DNA from: Melitaea cinxia
Lineage: Eukaryota > Arthropoda > Insecta > Lepidoptera > Nymphalidae
Length of the DNA: 64,000 bases
Reading direction: 5' to 3'
Assembly: GCF_905220565.1 (NCBI RefSeq)
Contig: NC_059406.1
Span: forward strand, 12,162,001-12,226,000
Part shown: positions 48,350-61,420 of the stretch, in pieces
Layout of the letters: every line of letters begins with the position of its first letter
How positions within the stretch are numbered: position 1 is the first letter of the stretch
Notes under the pieces: model-generated
Databases searched by the model: none
Seen by the model: the letters and a program-made list of their open reading frames with translations, nothing else
What the model was told of the DNA's origin: nothing
Translations under genes and position numbers: made by a program

Positions 48350-48512
48350 TACAGCCCGACTGAGGAAGTACCTCAATCTTACAGAAGATCACAGCTAAAT
48401 AATACTGCTTTCGAGCAGTGATGTATTGTAATTGTACTTATGCGGTGAGTAAGATGACCAGAACTCCTGAGGGGATGGGGGTAAGGTCAGCCTCGCATTT
48501 GCGATGTGTGTT
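48350..48512 (-). repeat. Repeat family C, copy 6 (partial)
   Basis: Contains CCCGACTGAGGAAGTACCTC, TTACAGAAGATCACAGCTAAATAA and GGTGAGTAAGATGACCAGA in reverse orientation; breaks off in a TGT-rich stretch. Confidence 0.7.
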
Positions 48513-48593
48513 TCGCTGTTGTTGTCGCATATTGTTGTTTGTTGTTGTTGTCGCTGATGTTGTGTTCGCATTTGCGATGTTGCGATGTTACAG
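48494..48593. repeat. TTG/TGT-rich degenerate repeat
   Basis: CGCATTTGCGATGT occurs at 48494-48507 and 48567-48580 with GTTGTTGT runs between, probably slippage or duplication at the edge of the repeat C copy. Confidence 0.5.
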
Positions 48594-49754
48594 TTATTTT
48601 TAGATTTCCTTTCTTCTGTTACCTTAACTACTTACGTTGAAACCTTACATCTCTTATTCTCAAGGACTAGTTATAATAATTGCTCTACAAATAGTATAAG
48701 ACGTAATTATAAAAATCAAGACAAAACAATAAATAGAGAAAAACAAACGAAAAAACAAATATACTTAGATGGTCCTATATTTGAATTTGATATTGAACAG
48801 GAATTGAATGAGACATTTTTGAAGTAAAAAAAAAAAAAACATTTTTATTGTCTTACCTAAATGACAGTTTTGACATTTTTCATACTATGCTATGAATATA
48901 CGTGGCCAGGCAAATGTCTTATACTAAGGGCAGTAACCAACGAATCGTTATAAATGTTTTAATGGCGAACATTATGCAAACACATTAAGGGTATCCCCCC
49001 CGTCTGTTATAGGATTACGATTGGTTCAAGTGATAAGTCAACTTGATCGACTTTCAATTAGTCAATCCTGTTAGTTGTACTAATATCTTAAAATTGGACT
49101 CGCATAGGTAAAAAAATTAAAATTAGCAATTTATTTTTCACGAGTCTCTACAAGATTATTTGAGTATAAAAACTATGCAGACTTAACTATATATGTAAAG
49201 GTGGCAGCTGTAAATTTGATTGCAAATAGTTCTGACTGTGTATAGCAGCTATTTTAAACAGAAAGTTAATAAGACATTATTTGTATTGCTTTGAAGAGCT
49301 GATAAACTCATAAAGAATTCATAAGGTAACGTTGGTACCTACTTCTGGAAATGTTTGACTTTCGGTAACGTATAAACTTTAATTAAACATAAGGGAACGC
49401 TAGCACTATATGGCACAGGTATAAGAATAATAATTTGTTACCTTAAATATAAATTGTGGCAATTTTTCTTATGACTTGGGCTAAACACAATTTTATTTTT
49501 GTAGGTGATCCCCATAATGCTTTAGATACCTTCGCTTATGATAAAATATCTTGCAAACGACGCCATGACGCCATGGATAATGGATCTCAAAACGTTTTCA
49601 TTTCATAACACTAATTGATTTAATAGAAAAGTTCCTCATAATAAAATAAGTAATGAGAGAAGAAAAGAAATGTAATATAAAAAGATTTTGTAGTGACATT
49701 ATTAAAAGTCTATAATATTGTTTTTTTTTTTAAGTGGAAATATATATATTTTCA
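48594..49754. other. AT-rich spacer without recognised genes
   Basis: No gene or clear repeat supported. Confidence 0.35.
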
Positions 49755-49835
49755 TTGCAACTAGGTCCACTAACAAGCGTACAGCTAACCTGAAGGTAAG
49801 CCAACACTAGAAGCTTCGCAAGCGCGTTTGTTCGC
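49755..49835 (+). repeat. Repeat family C, copy 7 (short fragment)
   Basis: CTAACAAGCGTACAGCTAACC, GAAGGTAAGC and CTTCGCAAGCGCG only. Confidence 0.5.
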
Positions 49836-51194
49836 GTTAGATAGTTTGGCAGTATTTAATATTTTTGTGACAATTTTTGAAGTAAAACTTCTTTACATAC
49901 GCTTAACTTGGGGAGTAAACTGATGAATGCGTGACGAGAACGTTACGAAAAACGACGAAGTTGAGAGGGAGATATAAGTTAGATGAAAAAGAAAAAGAAG
50001 AAAAAAAAAGAAGTTTTACTTCAGTCGAATGGTCTAAAGCACACTAGTTTAAAAAAAAAGTAATTTACCGAAATAATTAATTGAGCTGAAATATATTCGA
50101 ATAACGTACCCTTTGCTATAATTAGATGCCAGTGTTACAGTCAGCTTCATATTTGCGTAACAGTTACCTTAACGTTATATAATTATGTTCATAATGACAA
50201 TTGATAAAATAAAACCTACAATAGTTCATTCAAATAGGTTTCAAAAGTATGTATGTAGTAAGCGTCATTGTACAAATATATATGTCATGAAACTACTATC
50301 GTTGAAGATTCTGCGTAAATTAACCAGTAAAAACTCAAGTTGCTTCAAAAAAATTCATTGCATAATAAACCAAGAGGTAAGAATCCTTCGCTAAGTTAAA
50401 AGTAAAATGAAAGGTAAATCACACCCATACAAATTCCACTCCCCGTTTTATGTCAATTTCCTTCGGAAAATCGAAAACTATAATGTCTGACAAAACACCA
50501 TTGTCCGTTGACACGTCCACAAAAAACCGGAAATGTCGTGTTTCGTAACAAAACTGCTCAACAAGTTGTAACATGCACCCCTATTACACTTGTCAACCTT
50601 AAGGGAAAAAGAAGGCAAAACATGCGATTTTCAACTTTACGTTATTCTTTCCAAAGAAGAACTTTAATGTCAAATAAGACACAGACTAAATATTTTTATT
50701 TGTTATTTATTATAAATCCAGTATGTTTAATTACATACTGTTAACAAAGTTAGATGCCTGTTTATTCTGTGGACGATTAACCCTCCAATATGCATGGAGA
50801 TATTAAGACGAGCACTACGATTGTTTTCAGAGGGGAGCGTCAAAAAATCCCCCGACGAAAAAATAATAATAACACGGACTTATCGCCTTTTTACCGTTCA
50901 TTCTTACATAAATAACGATAAAGGGAAATTAAATCAAAGTCTTATTAGAATATTAAAAGTTTTGAAGGCGTTTTTTTAATGTCTCTCGCGGTGTTTAGGG
51001 ACGCATATTTCACTCAATTTGGTAAATGGAAAGACGTGGTGTGTCAGACCGTTAAAGCTATTAGAGGGTTATTTTCTTTTTTTTTTTATAGATCATATTG
51101 TTTTTTTTCTAATTAACTCTGTCATAATACACGATTTACCACTATTTGTCACGCTGATTTTATAATATAATGTAATACATTACTAATTATTTTA
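49836..51194. other. AT-rich spacer without recognised genes
   Basis: Several short ORFs with no family resemblance. None supported as a gene. Confidence 0.35.
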
Positions 51195-51420
51195 ATATCA
51201 ATCGGGGTGTACCCATTTTGAGGATTCTTTTTGAATCAAAAACTGGAGTTTGTCACGTGGTCCCATTTATATTTTATCGAGATATGACGAGATCCAATAT
51301 CCTAATAATGCGTATTTATTTAATTAATTATATAGTCGACTAGGTAGTAAGTACGTTGTATTACTTATCAATATAAATTTAAGTTGGTTTTGTTTTGTTC
51401 ATGAGCAAACACAATTACTG
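51195..51420 (-). repeat. Repeat family D, copy 4
   Basis: Reverse orientation; GTGTACCCATTTTGAGGATT, GGTCCCATTTATATTTTATCG and TAGTAAGTACGTTGTATTAC match family D copies at 1-225 and 38884-39010. Confidence 0.55.
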
Positions 51421-52276
51421 AACTATGGGATTATCTTTATACTTAATTTTTTATTCTGTAGCGCTTATCTTACTATCAGTATAGTTATGTAAGACCAAGA
51501 TCAATAAAGACATTGTAGGTAAAATGTAATTAATAACCTTACATGAAACACAACAAAGGTAAAATCAAAAACAAAGTTGTTTCTTCTATTTTAATTATCT
51601 TCTATGTAAATAAAAAAGGATCGCTATATATGTTGCTATGAGCTAAACTTAATAACGACTAGACCAACCAACTTTAATAAAAAATTAGGAAAATCACTTT
51701 CGCAAAACTGGACGACGTCTGTAGGATTAGTTGGTTGTAATTAAATAATAAATATATGTATACAGTAATACATTCAGTATATATAGTAAATATTACAATA
51801 CAGTAATGTTCATACAGGTATCATATATTTATGTGTATGTAGTTATATAAGATATGGATGTGGAGGGTGTTTATCCCCAGAGAAGGCCAACATCTGTACC
51901 GGCCATGCGTCTTGTCTTCGGACATGCTTCGATTCGACCTGTCTCATGTAAGATTGGTACGTTTTGATACTTAATTTTCTTAAAAAATATATTTGAATTT
52001 TATTATTCTGTGACAGGCAAAAAAATCTGATACATATGTATATTAAATCATTATCATATATATATTTTATTGATATTTCTTTGTACTCGATATATTTACA
52101 TATTTTGTTCTAAATAAAAACCGATTATTTAAAGTTTCTTGCCAAACAAAATAATGGAATGTATTTACTTCAAACATTTAAATATTACTAGTCAGTCAAC
52201 CCTAGTATATTATAATAAGGTCTTTAAAAATATATGAAATGCTGAGATGACAGAAAATACCTGGTAAAATGAAACA
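51421..52276. other. AT-rich spacer
   Basis: No gene or clear repeat supported. Confidence 0.35.
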
Positions 52277-52490
52277 ATTCAGTCTGTAACATCCCACTGC
52301 TGGGCGTAGGCGTCTTTTTCCATGTAGTAATGGTCCTTTATCTAGTCGGACCTTTATCTACCACGCTGCTCCACTGCGGGTTGACGGGATCACATTAAAA
52401 TAATTTACTAGTTCAATTATAAATAAAAGCAAGGATCAAAACCAACCGACCTCACTACAATGGTCAACCATTAGGGAAATCTGCACAACG
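52277..52490 (-). mobile_element. Family B tRNA-derived SINE, copy 3 (old, diverged)
   Basis: CAGTCTGTAACATCCCACTGC, CCATGTAGTA, CCACGCTGCTCCACTGCGGGTTG mark the tail half, with many changes and an internal rearrangement; traces of the head follow. Confidence 0.7.
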
Positions 52491-55104
52491 GCTAGTGCTG
52501 TTTAATTTATTCGTCCGAATATTCTTAAACTATCGGGTTTGTGGTCGGCACGAACCATCCTTATTTATCCCGAGGTCGAATCTGCCGAATTAGCCGCTCT
52601 CCGGAGACGTCTAACTACAATATATGCAGATCACGGGCTATCGAGAGAGAAAGAAATATGTCAGACGCTTTGATATTGAGACGAATTGGATTACGCTCTT
52701 GTTTAGATAATTCAAAATTTATCTACATTATTTTTCTTAGTATCGGTTATAATTAGAGTGGAATGAGTTTGTGTTAAACTTAGTGAAATTAGTTTTTTAG
52801 CCTTGTTTTAAGCCTAAACTATGTTTTTACCAATATTTAAGTTAATCCCTGTAAGTAAATATTAACATATCGATTTTCTTAAAACTTAGATAGGGCGTTC
52901 TGGGGATGCTCGTAAGATCGTAAGTCATTTTAATGCTCTCCGAGTGAAGGCGTGGGTTATCGTTAGTTAATTATTAGTTACTAATAAGATATTATTGTAC
53001 ACAATACAGTTATCTGTATCTCAATGTAGAGCAAAAAATTTATTTAAAAAAGTAATACTTTAATGGACACCCATTTTCTAAATGATGATAGTACTGCTAA
53101 CCTATGTTGGTTGATGTAAGTTGATTAGTTGATGCTTTAATACTCTATTTTAACTCCATCTACACATCCATTTACTCTACTTAACGAGCAAAAATCACGA
53201 AGAGTGACTTAACCAAGTTAATAATTTAATCATAAGTAAAATAAAGCTTGCAATTTATGACATAAATATTAAAGTGTATTTTTCTTAAGACCTGTTTTAA
53301 TGACTACTGATAAATTATCCTACTCATAAGTTACGGATAGGCTTTATTAAAAGTAAAATATGATTGCGGCCGTTCTGTTTTACTTCCACTAATAAACCTC
53401 AATTTTCGGGTTTACAAATTGCAAATAAAAATATCTGATAAATATAGAATAGTGATATAGAAAGACACTTATTAGGGAAAAAGAAAGACATATATCATGC
53501 CATTATATATGAGATATTTTTTTCAGACTCCGGTGAAACATTGCCTTGATAATTCAAACAAACGCACTGCCTCACGACTTAAAGAGTAACAGTACAGAAA
53601 CACAAATCGTAGGAAAGAAGTTTTACAATTAGACAAAAAGTCGATAAACATAAACATTACGTTACATGTATGAAGCCATAGACACACACATCACAGCCTA
53701 ATCTAAAAGTATGGTGACAACGAAAATCGGGCTACGAATAAAAATGATATTATTTTCAATTATTTGTCCTCTACAAAATCACTGTATAGCAAGCAGCAGT
53801 TAGCGGAGTTATATGAAGAAAATAAATCTTTAGCAAAAAGATGTTTACAAGTTGTTTAGAGGAAATTCGTTACTTTTTATTAAATTATATAAAAAAGGCA
53901 ATAACGAGCACATATCGTTAAAGCATTTGCTTTCTTTTTACAAAACTACGATGAATACAAACAAAAATTGTTACTGAAATGGATATTTTGTTTTCTTGAA
54001 AATACCAGTATATCTCAAATGTCACCGAGGTGTGGGAATTCCGCGCATACATCACAACCGTAGCATATGACACGTAATAGCGACCCACCAGAAATCTATG
54101 TCGCGTAAGTGTTGAGGGTGAAACGTAAAGTGAAGCAACTTGAAAACCATTAAGGACGGTTCTTCATGTCATTTTCGCAAGTAATACATTTAAAATTGAA
54201 CGCTAATATACAAGTTAATTTATCAAAAGAAAATAACTTCACACAAAATAACAAAATAACTTCTTTTTTCACTATGATGCCTTAGAATATACAATTGACG
54301 GATTTTTTTTTTTTTCTTTCAAATACTACGCGTACTTCGATTTTTCATAAAAAGAAAAAAAGTGCCACTCATAAAAAAATAGTTATAAACGAGTAATCTT
54401 ATTTATAAGAAAACGCCAAAACATATACAACCTCGCATACTAAAAGTACATATAAATTCACCTAAATTCATACTTACTACTTAGCTTCTAAAATATCAAA
54501 TAGTATCCGAACTACAAACCTCTTCCTCTAAACTTCACTTAAAAAGCTGCCATAAGTAAGTGCCCCCAGGAGTGGCATATAACTGGCATGCATAATGCCA
54601 GTAGCCGCTGAATTTCCTTACCTTACCAAATCGTTCGTGAATACGATTGCTTCCACTCGCCTTTCTGATATAAATTATATGACCTGCTATGCGTCATGAA
54701 TATATGGATGAGAGTCAAATTGATATTACCTTCCTGTTAGATCTGCTCGCGTTCTGAAATTGGTTTTTTATGCTCGACGCGTAAATTGTGACCGCGATGT
54801 GTGAATTATAACAGTAATGAATTCCTTTGTTTGAATAAATACTCTTTGAGTGCTGTAATCGACGTTTTTTATGTGGAAAATGTAACTGCTTATAAAATTT
54901 ATTAGGTTAATATTAGCCATCGGTTTTCTTAAAATAATAACCTTTTTGGCGTTGCTGGAAATCATCTACGATTATCAAAAATGACATAAAATATTTTGAA
55001 TGATTTATAGTATACCAACTAACTACTTATATAAGTAATGTATACACAAATTTTCATACTTCGACCCTGCCAATTACGATCGCTGGATGAAAGATTTTAT
55101 CTCC
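52491..55104. other. AT-rich spacer without recognised genes
   Basis: 52540-52690 is less AT-rich and ends near a GTTATAATTAGAG string shared with 14168-14180. No gene supported. Confidence 0.35.
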
Positions 55105-55113
55105 CATATTACT

Positions 55114-55470
55114 CATTATCATCATCATCATCATCATTTTCGCCTATCACAGTCCACTGCTGGACAAGACTGCTGAAAGGCCTCCAAAATTTCACGCCAA
55201 AAATAGCGTGAACTCCTGTGTTTTGCCTATAGTCACCACGCTGGGCAAGCGGGTTGGTGACCGCAAGGCTAGCTTTCTTGCACCGAAGACGCTGTTGCTG
55301 CCAGCCTTTGGCCTGTGTATTTCAAAACCAACGGTAGGATGGTTATCCCGCCATCGGTCGGCTTTTTAAGTTCCAAGGTGGTAATGGAACTGTTATCCCT
55401 TAGTCGCCTCTTACGACACCCACGGGAAGAGAGGGGGTTGGCTATATTCTTTAATGCCGTAGCCACACAG
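55114..55470 (-). mobile_element. Family A SINE-like element, copy 10 (full length, with small insertions)
   Basis: Reverse copy with an extra AAGACTGCTGAA-type insert near the tail; duplication CATATTACT at 55105-55113 and 55471-55479. Confidence 0.94.
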
Positions 55471-55479
55471 CATATTACT

Positions 55480-57230
55480 AATGGACATCATTTGTAATTA
55501 TAGATAAGTAAAATTGTTGAATGTAATTCTTGAGACATAATAACTTTTATCTTAAATAAGTTTTGATTTCCTTGTCGTTCAAAGTTCTGAAGTATTGTGT
55601 TTAGACAAATATGCAATGCCCTGCAAGAATAAAATTATTACTTGTTTGAAAAGGACCCACCCTTCTGACCATGAGATAATATCGACGGGTGCAAAGTAAA
55701 AAAAGTTAACTACAATTTTGAGATTTTTTTTTATTGCAGTAACTAACTAAAAACTTTATATTTTACAACATGGCAAAATAAAAAATACAAATATCACCTC
55801 ATTTCTTGTAGTTTTGTCAAGTAAAAGAAGACAACTACTGCTGTTTTGAGAAATTACACGACGTACATGCGTTCAACTACCACCTGGCCGCTTTTACGCA
55901 GTCCGCACGGGGGGCGCACGTTCATTCCTATTGTGTCATCAGTCAGATGTCATGTGCTTCGCCGGCCGGCAACAATGTTTGTTTGTTTTGGTTTTTTACG
56001 TATTAAGGTTTGTGTGAAAGTGTTATCATAATAATAAACCATTTGAATAGATCACAATAGACATGGAAAGACGCTTTTGGAAATTTTTTGAATTGGAAAA
56101 GTCATACTTATAAATATATGAAACATCTTTATTAAACCCAGATTTATTAATTCCTATGTAGAAACGACCAAGTGGTAGTTAACTCAGTTGTCATATTTTT
56201 AAGCACAATGTAGAGGCAGACAACTGCAATATCTCGTAAATTAAACATAATTAGATGAAATGAAATATACAATTGTTTTTCTTTCTAAAAAATATAGCAG
56301 TGATGAAAATTTCAACAAATTTGGTTTGAAATTGACAAAATGGGAGCACTTTTTCCTATTTTGCGCTCTCCTGAAAAGTTGCTGTTTTGTATATAACTCT
56401 TTTTACTTTGCACCCGTCGATATAAAGTGTTAAGTTCTTCGTGCATTTTGTGCATTCCAAAAAGGTTTCAACCTCATTTAAACGCGAAAACTTCAAATTT
56501 ACATAATTATGATATACATAAAAATGTCGGTCACTAACCAACACGGCATCCAGATTGTATAATTAAATATTGCTTATAATCATACAAAAAAATATATATA
56601 TAATTCGTTAAGGATATTTCATTTATCTGCAAAATTTCTACAACCTTAAGTAACATTATTTTCGAGAAAATATTTTAAAATAAATATTTATCAAGCCGTC
56701 TGGTTGAATGATGCTTTCATTACGAAGTTGTATTTTTTTAAATATAACATTTTTAAATTAAAATTTTAATTTCCGCAAGCAAAGAGTATTTAATGGGAAT
56801 GATTTCAATGTTTACTTATCCGTGTCAAAGGGTTGGTTGGCCAGTGTTTGTCCAGCGTAATGACGTCTCGTGTTTACAGCTCGCAGATATTTGAGGAAAT
56901 AAACACAGCAGTATTTTAATAGTCAGTAACTACTGAGAATTGCAATCACTTCTGTTTATAGCTGCTTCTAGATAATTCTTTTTGGCATCAATAAAATATG
57001 TAACTTCTAGTGTATCAAGAAAATCTTTGTTATGACATTAGAATAGTTTTGATTATTATTATGAAAGAGAATTGCCAATACTCTAGTCTCCATTTTATTA
57101 ATAATACTCGAATTACACATAGCATTACTTAATATCGGAAATGATGCGAACAAAAATTAACGTAATTAATAGCAAATCCTTCTATTTTTTGATTTTGATG
57201 ATTACTTATACGGGTCCTATATGATGAATT
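55480..57230. other. AT-rich spacer without recognised genes
   Basis: 55870-55975 is richer in GC and otherwise unremarkable. No gene supported. Confidence 0.35.
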
Positions 57231-57241
57231 GTCTAGTCTCT

Positions 57242-57916
57242 CATTTCAGCCTATTACAGTCTACTGCTGGACATAGGCCTCCACAAGTTCGTGCCAAAAA
57301 TGACGCGAACTCATGTACGCTTCAGCCTGTAATATCCCACTACTGGGCATAGGCCTCTCTCCCCATGTAGGAGAAGGATCTAGCTTAATCCACTCCACTC
57401 ACAATACTCCAGTGCGGGTTGGCGGACATATTCGCTATTATGAGTAACGATCGTTATCAGGTGTACATGATAACAACCGGGACCGATGGCTTAACGTGCT
57501 CTCCGAAACACGGTGGGGAGACCCACAAAGACTGCACAAACACCAAACCCACGGCAAACACCTGTATGGCCAGTACAAAAGTTTGTCGTGTGCGGGGATC
57601 GAACCCACAACCGCCAGCGCAACAGGCACAATTCATAGCTCTGACCGTTGCGCCAACGCGGCGAACTCATCTGTGTTGCCCATAGTCACCACGCTGGGCA
57701 GGCGGGTTGGTGACCGCAGGACTGATTTTGTCGCACCTAAGACGCTGCTGCCCGTATTTGGCCTGTGTAATTAAAAGCCAGTAGTTGGATGGTTATCCCG
57801 CCATCGGTCGGCTTTTTAAGTTCCAAGTTTGTAGTGAACTTATCCCTTAGTCGCCTTTTACGACACCCACGGAAAGAAAGGGGGGTGGTTATATTCTTTA
57901 ATGCCGTAGCCACACA
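57242..57916 (-). mobile_element. Family A SINE-like element, copy 11, host of a nested family B SINE
   Basis: Two parts of one family A copy (57242-57314 and 57671-57916) separated by a family B element. Outer duplication GTCTAGTCTCT at 57231-57241 and 57917-57927. Confidence 0.95.
57315..57660 (-). mobile_element. Family B tRNA-derived SINE, copy 4 (full length, nested)
   Basis: Full-length copy: on the minus strand box A-like TTGGCGCAACGGTC, box B GGGTTCGATCC, body, and tail GGCCTATGCCCAGTAGTGGG...GGCTGAAGCGTA. Perfect 10-bp duplication GCGAACTCAT of family A sequence at 57305-57314 and 57661-57670 shows it landed inside family A. Confidence 0.97.
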
Positions 57917-57927
57917 GTCTAGTCTCT

Positions 57928-58150
57928 ACGTGAAGCAAAAACTTTGTACCCCTTTTTACGAAAATTGCGCGGACGGAGGAGTATGAAATTTCCCACACTT
58001 ATAGTTTATATACCTAGAGAAGGAGTGCATAATGCTAATATTTTATTAAAATTAATTATGCATAAAAAATCAATAAAAAAACATTATACACACTACCATG
58101 TATTTGACACGCACACGCATATACTCTTTTGTATAATGTTCATATTTATA
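57928..58150 (+). repeat. Repeat family H, copy 2
   Basis: Inverted relative to 4425-4600, same order of motifs (AAGCAAAAACTTTGTACCCC, GAAAATTGCGCGGACGGAGG). Unclassified. Confidence 0.7.
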
Positions 58151-58156
58151 ATTTAA

Positions 58157-58378
58157 ACTAGCTGTGCCCGCGACTTCAACCGCGTGGAATTTAACAAAAA
58201 AGTTGTTATTCAGTTCGCAGAGTTATAAAATAATTAAATTTCTAAAATAAAAGAAGCCTAAGTTACTTACTCCTTCCTACATCAGCTATCTGCCAGTAAG
58301 GGTCCCGTCAAAATCGGTCTAGCCGTTTCAGAGATTAGCGGGAACAAACAGACAGACAGACACACAAAAATTGTAAAA
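58157..58378 (+). repeat. Repeat family F, copy 1
   Basis: ACTAGCTGTGCCCGCGACTTC at the 5' side and AAAATCGGTCTAGCCGTTTC...AGACAGACAGACA at the 3' side: a common insect retroelement layout. Class not assigned. Confidence 0.6.
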
Positions 58379-59112
58379 AAATGTTAACTTGGTATTTATA
58401 TGTGTTTTATCCATATGCATTTAGTAAAAAGCGGTTATTTTAATATTACAAACAGACACTCCTATTTTATTGATTTGTATAGATAAATACGAGTACTGTC
58501 GTAATAATATTATGATAGTATACTACTAAATCTTTATTAAAAGTATTTTAATAGAAATAGAAAAATTGTAATACAGAAATCAAAAATTTAATCAAAACTG
58601 TTTCATCTTATTTTATTCTTTCTACATCATTCTTTCAACACATCTAACACTTACATTAAACTTCTATTTTGTTTTCGTATGAAGTACCTTAAAAGACGAG
58701 CCAAGACAAGACTGGGGTTGAATAAAACATGTGATTCATTCCCACGGGGCGCTGCTTAATGGTCGCAAAGACTTTTCCTATTAGTGACCAGCCATTTTTA
58801 TCTCTGTCCGCCAAATTAAGAATTACGTTTGGGTGTTTTTCTTTTGCAAATAGGTAGTCGAAAAGTTTAGACAATTGTACAAATTTAATCATAGCCAATT
58901 TATAAAAATATTACATTTTTTATTATCTACATTATTTTTAAATATTTAAAGATATTTTATAATACTTTTTTTGGAAAAATCATTCGTGTGTAATATTAAT
59001 GTGGTCTTTACTACAAGACCTGTACCCTACCTTCATCCGTTTGGGAGCTACTACACCTACATACCACAGACAAATATACAGACAGATACTTTAAACTTAT
59101 AACATCCCTCTC
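58379..59112. other. AT-rich spacer
   Basis: No gene supported. 58690-58860 is slightly less AT-rich. Confidence 0.35.
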
Positions 59113-59119
59113 TTTTTGC

Positions 59120-59378
59120 ATCGCTTCAGCCTGTAATATCCCACTACTGGGCATAGGCCTCTTTCCCCATGTAGGAGAAGGATCAGAGCTTAATCCACCA
59201 CGCTGAGACAATGCGGGTTGGCGGATATATTCCCTACTATGAGTAACGATCGCTATCAGGTGTACATGATAACAATCGGGACCGACGGCTTAACGTGCTC
59301 TCTGAGGCACGGTGAGGAGACCCACAAGGATTGCACAAACACCCAGACCACGGCAAACACCTATATGGCCAATACAAA
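59120..59378 (-). mobile_element. Family B tRNA-derived SINE, copy 5 (head missing)
   Basis: From tail to ATGGCCAATACAAA, with a short TTTTTGC duplication at 59113-59119 and 59379-59385. Confidence 0.92.
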
Positions 59379-59507
59379 TTTTTGCTTCTGGGGTTAAAAA
59401 TATTTGCAGTTTTAAAATCACTAACGATTATTGAGTGTCTTCCAAATATTAATTGTTGACAAACTAGCTTTAAGTCAGCGCGAACTTCTTGCCTCCATTT
59501 TTTTTTA

Positions 59508-59625
59508 TCATCATCAACATCATCATCATCATTTCAGTTTATTACATTTCACTCCTGGACATAGGCCTCCACAAGTTCCCGCCAAAAATGGCGTGAACTT
59601 ATGTGTGTTGCTCATAGTCACCCAC
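59508..59625 (-). mobile_element. Family A SINE-like element, copy 12 (5'-truncated, diverged)
   Basis: CAT repeats, a TTTCAGTTTATTACATTTCAC tail variant and CCACAAGTTCCCGCC; cut at TAGTCACCCACC. Confidence 0.88.
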
Positions 59626-60334
59626 CTAGTTTTTTTTCGAAAATCGATATATCCAAAAATGTCCTTTTTCATTTTCTTTCTTATACAAACCTTGTATTTA
59701 CGTAACGAACACATAAAAATAGTTAAGAGAGGGATAAATTTTTCAATCATTTATTAAACCAATAAACAAACAAAATAGATTTATAGCCCTAGTATAAATT
59801 GAACTTCAATAAAACGTTAAGCGGAAGATAAAAAAAAATCACAAAACAGCTATATGTCTGAGAACAAAGGCTTCTATCAGCCTACATAGAGCTCGAGGAA
59901 AAGTTTCATGTAATAATTAAAATGCGAAGCTGGGAGCTAATATTATTTCCGGCGAGTGAACTTAGTAGTTGTTTTAGCTACCGTCGTTCTCTATCGATTC
60001 GACGAGAGCTACGAATATTTTGATCCGGTTATGTGAAGATATTAAAATAAAGTCAATCGTTTCATTCATATGAAGTATGAAATTCAAATGAAGTATCGCT
60101 TCATATAGATTTTATATGTGCAAACTACAAATTGAGGAAGTGTAATCTACAACAAAATTGCAAAAAAATACAGTGTCTAGTTTTAATGTTTTTTATTAAT
60201 AAAAAAACTTTCCTGACAATATGACATAGACAGTAGATATCTAATAGAATGTGTTTAATGGGACAGGCGTTAGAATCAATAACAACTTAAAATTACAAAT
60301 TTTATATTTTGGATTACTTACGACAATTTTTCAG
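59626..60334. other. AT-rich spacer
   Basis: No gene or clear repeat supported. Confidence 0.35.
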
Positions 60335-60346
60335 TAAAGAAATTGT

Positions 60347-60613
60347 TGTGCAGCCTGTAATATCCCACTACTGGGCATAGGCCTCTTTCTCCATGTAGGA
60401 GAAGGATCAGAGCTTAATCCACCACGCTGCTCCAATGCGGGTTGGCGGATATATTCTCTACTATGAGTAACGATCGCTACCAGGTGTACATGATAACTAC
60501 CGGGACCGACGGCTTAACGTGCTCTCCGAGGCACGGCGGGGAGACCCACAAGGACTACACAAACACCCAGACCACGGCAAACACCTGTATGGCCAATACA
60601 AATGTTTGTCATG
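60347..60613 (-). mobile_element. Family B tRNA-derived SINE, copy 6 (head missing)
   Basis: Close to the full-length copy up to AATGTTTGTCATG, with a perfect 12-bp duplication TAAAGAAATTGT at 60335-60346 and 60614-60625; inserted truncated. Confidence 0.96.
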
Positions 60614-60625
60614 TAAAGAAATTGT

Positions 60626-61128
60626 ATCGATAAAATTTCTAAACAGCGAATTGTAACATAGATATTATAATCACAATTATTATAACCTCTCTACTACGTA
60701 TAGGAACGTATCTCTTGTTCAACAGATAATAACTGAGGCGTATGCATCCTTTCACATGTTTAGGGTCAGTGGCGAAGTTCAAACAAAGCATATTGACGTT
60801 AAATACCTATCAATCGAATATTAAACATATAAGTATCTATTTGTATAGATTCCTTTTAACCTAATGTCTTTATCATATGTGTATGTATGTATGTATGTAT
60901 GAATATATGTATAATTTTATATTCTATTGTAATTTGTTCTAATTTTTATAACAATTATTTGTACACTCCTAACCGCTTTTCTATGCCCTGTCATATATCC
61001 AAAGGTTGTCTGGAAGAAATCGCTCTTTTAGCGATAAGACCGCCTTTGTACATCTTCCTCTAATTATACTACTTTTGTTTGTATCTTTTAATGGTGTGCA
61101 ATAAAGAATATTATTATTATTATTATGT
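60626..61128. other. AT-rich spacer with microsatellites
   Basis: GTAT tetranucleotide run at about 60881-60900 and ATT run at 61109-61125. Confidence 0.5.
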
Positions 61129-61420
61129 ACTAGCGACCCAAACCAGCTTTGCACGGGTGCAATGCTGATACTAAATATAAAAAAATAAAATAAATATTTG
61201 CAATGTACTCATAAGAGCAAAAAAATGTGTTTATTAACGACATCACATTAGAAACCTCTAAAACTATCAGTGTCTACTATATTATGCATGTATTATACAA
61301 ACCTTCCATTGGAATCACTCTATTAAAAAGAACCGCATCAAAATCCGTTGCGTAGTTTTAAAGATCTAAGCATACAGACAGCGGGAAGCGAAATTGTCTT
61401 ATACTATGTAGTGATACGTT
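61129..61420 (+). repeat. Repeat family F, copy 2
   Basis: ACTAGCGACCCAAACCAGCTT, TGCACGGGTGCAATGCTGA, and the 3' AAAATCCGTTGCGTAGTTTT with CATACAGACAGCGG. Related in layout to 58157-58378. Confidence 0.6.
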
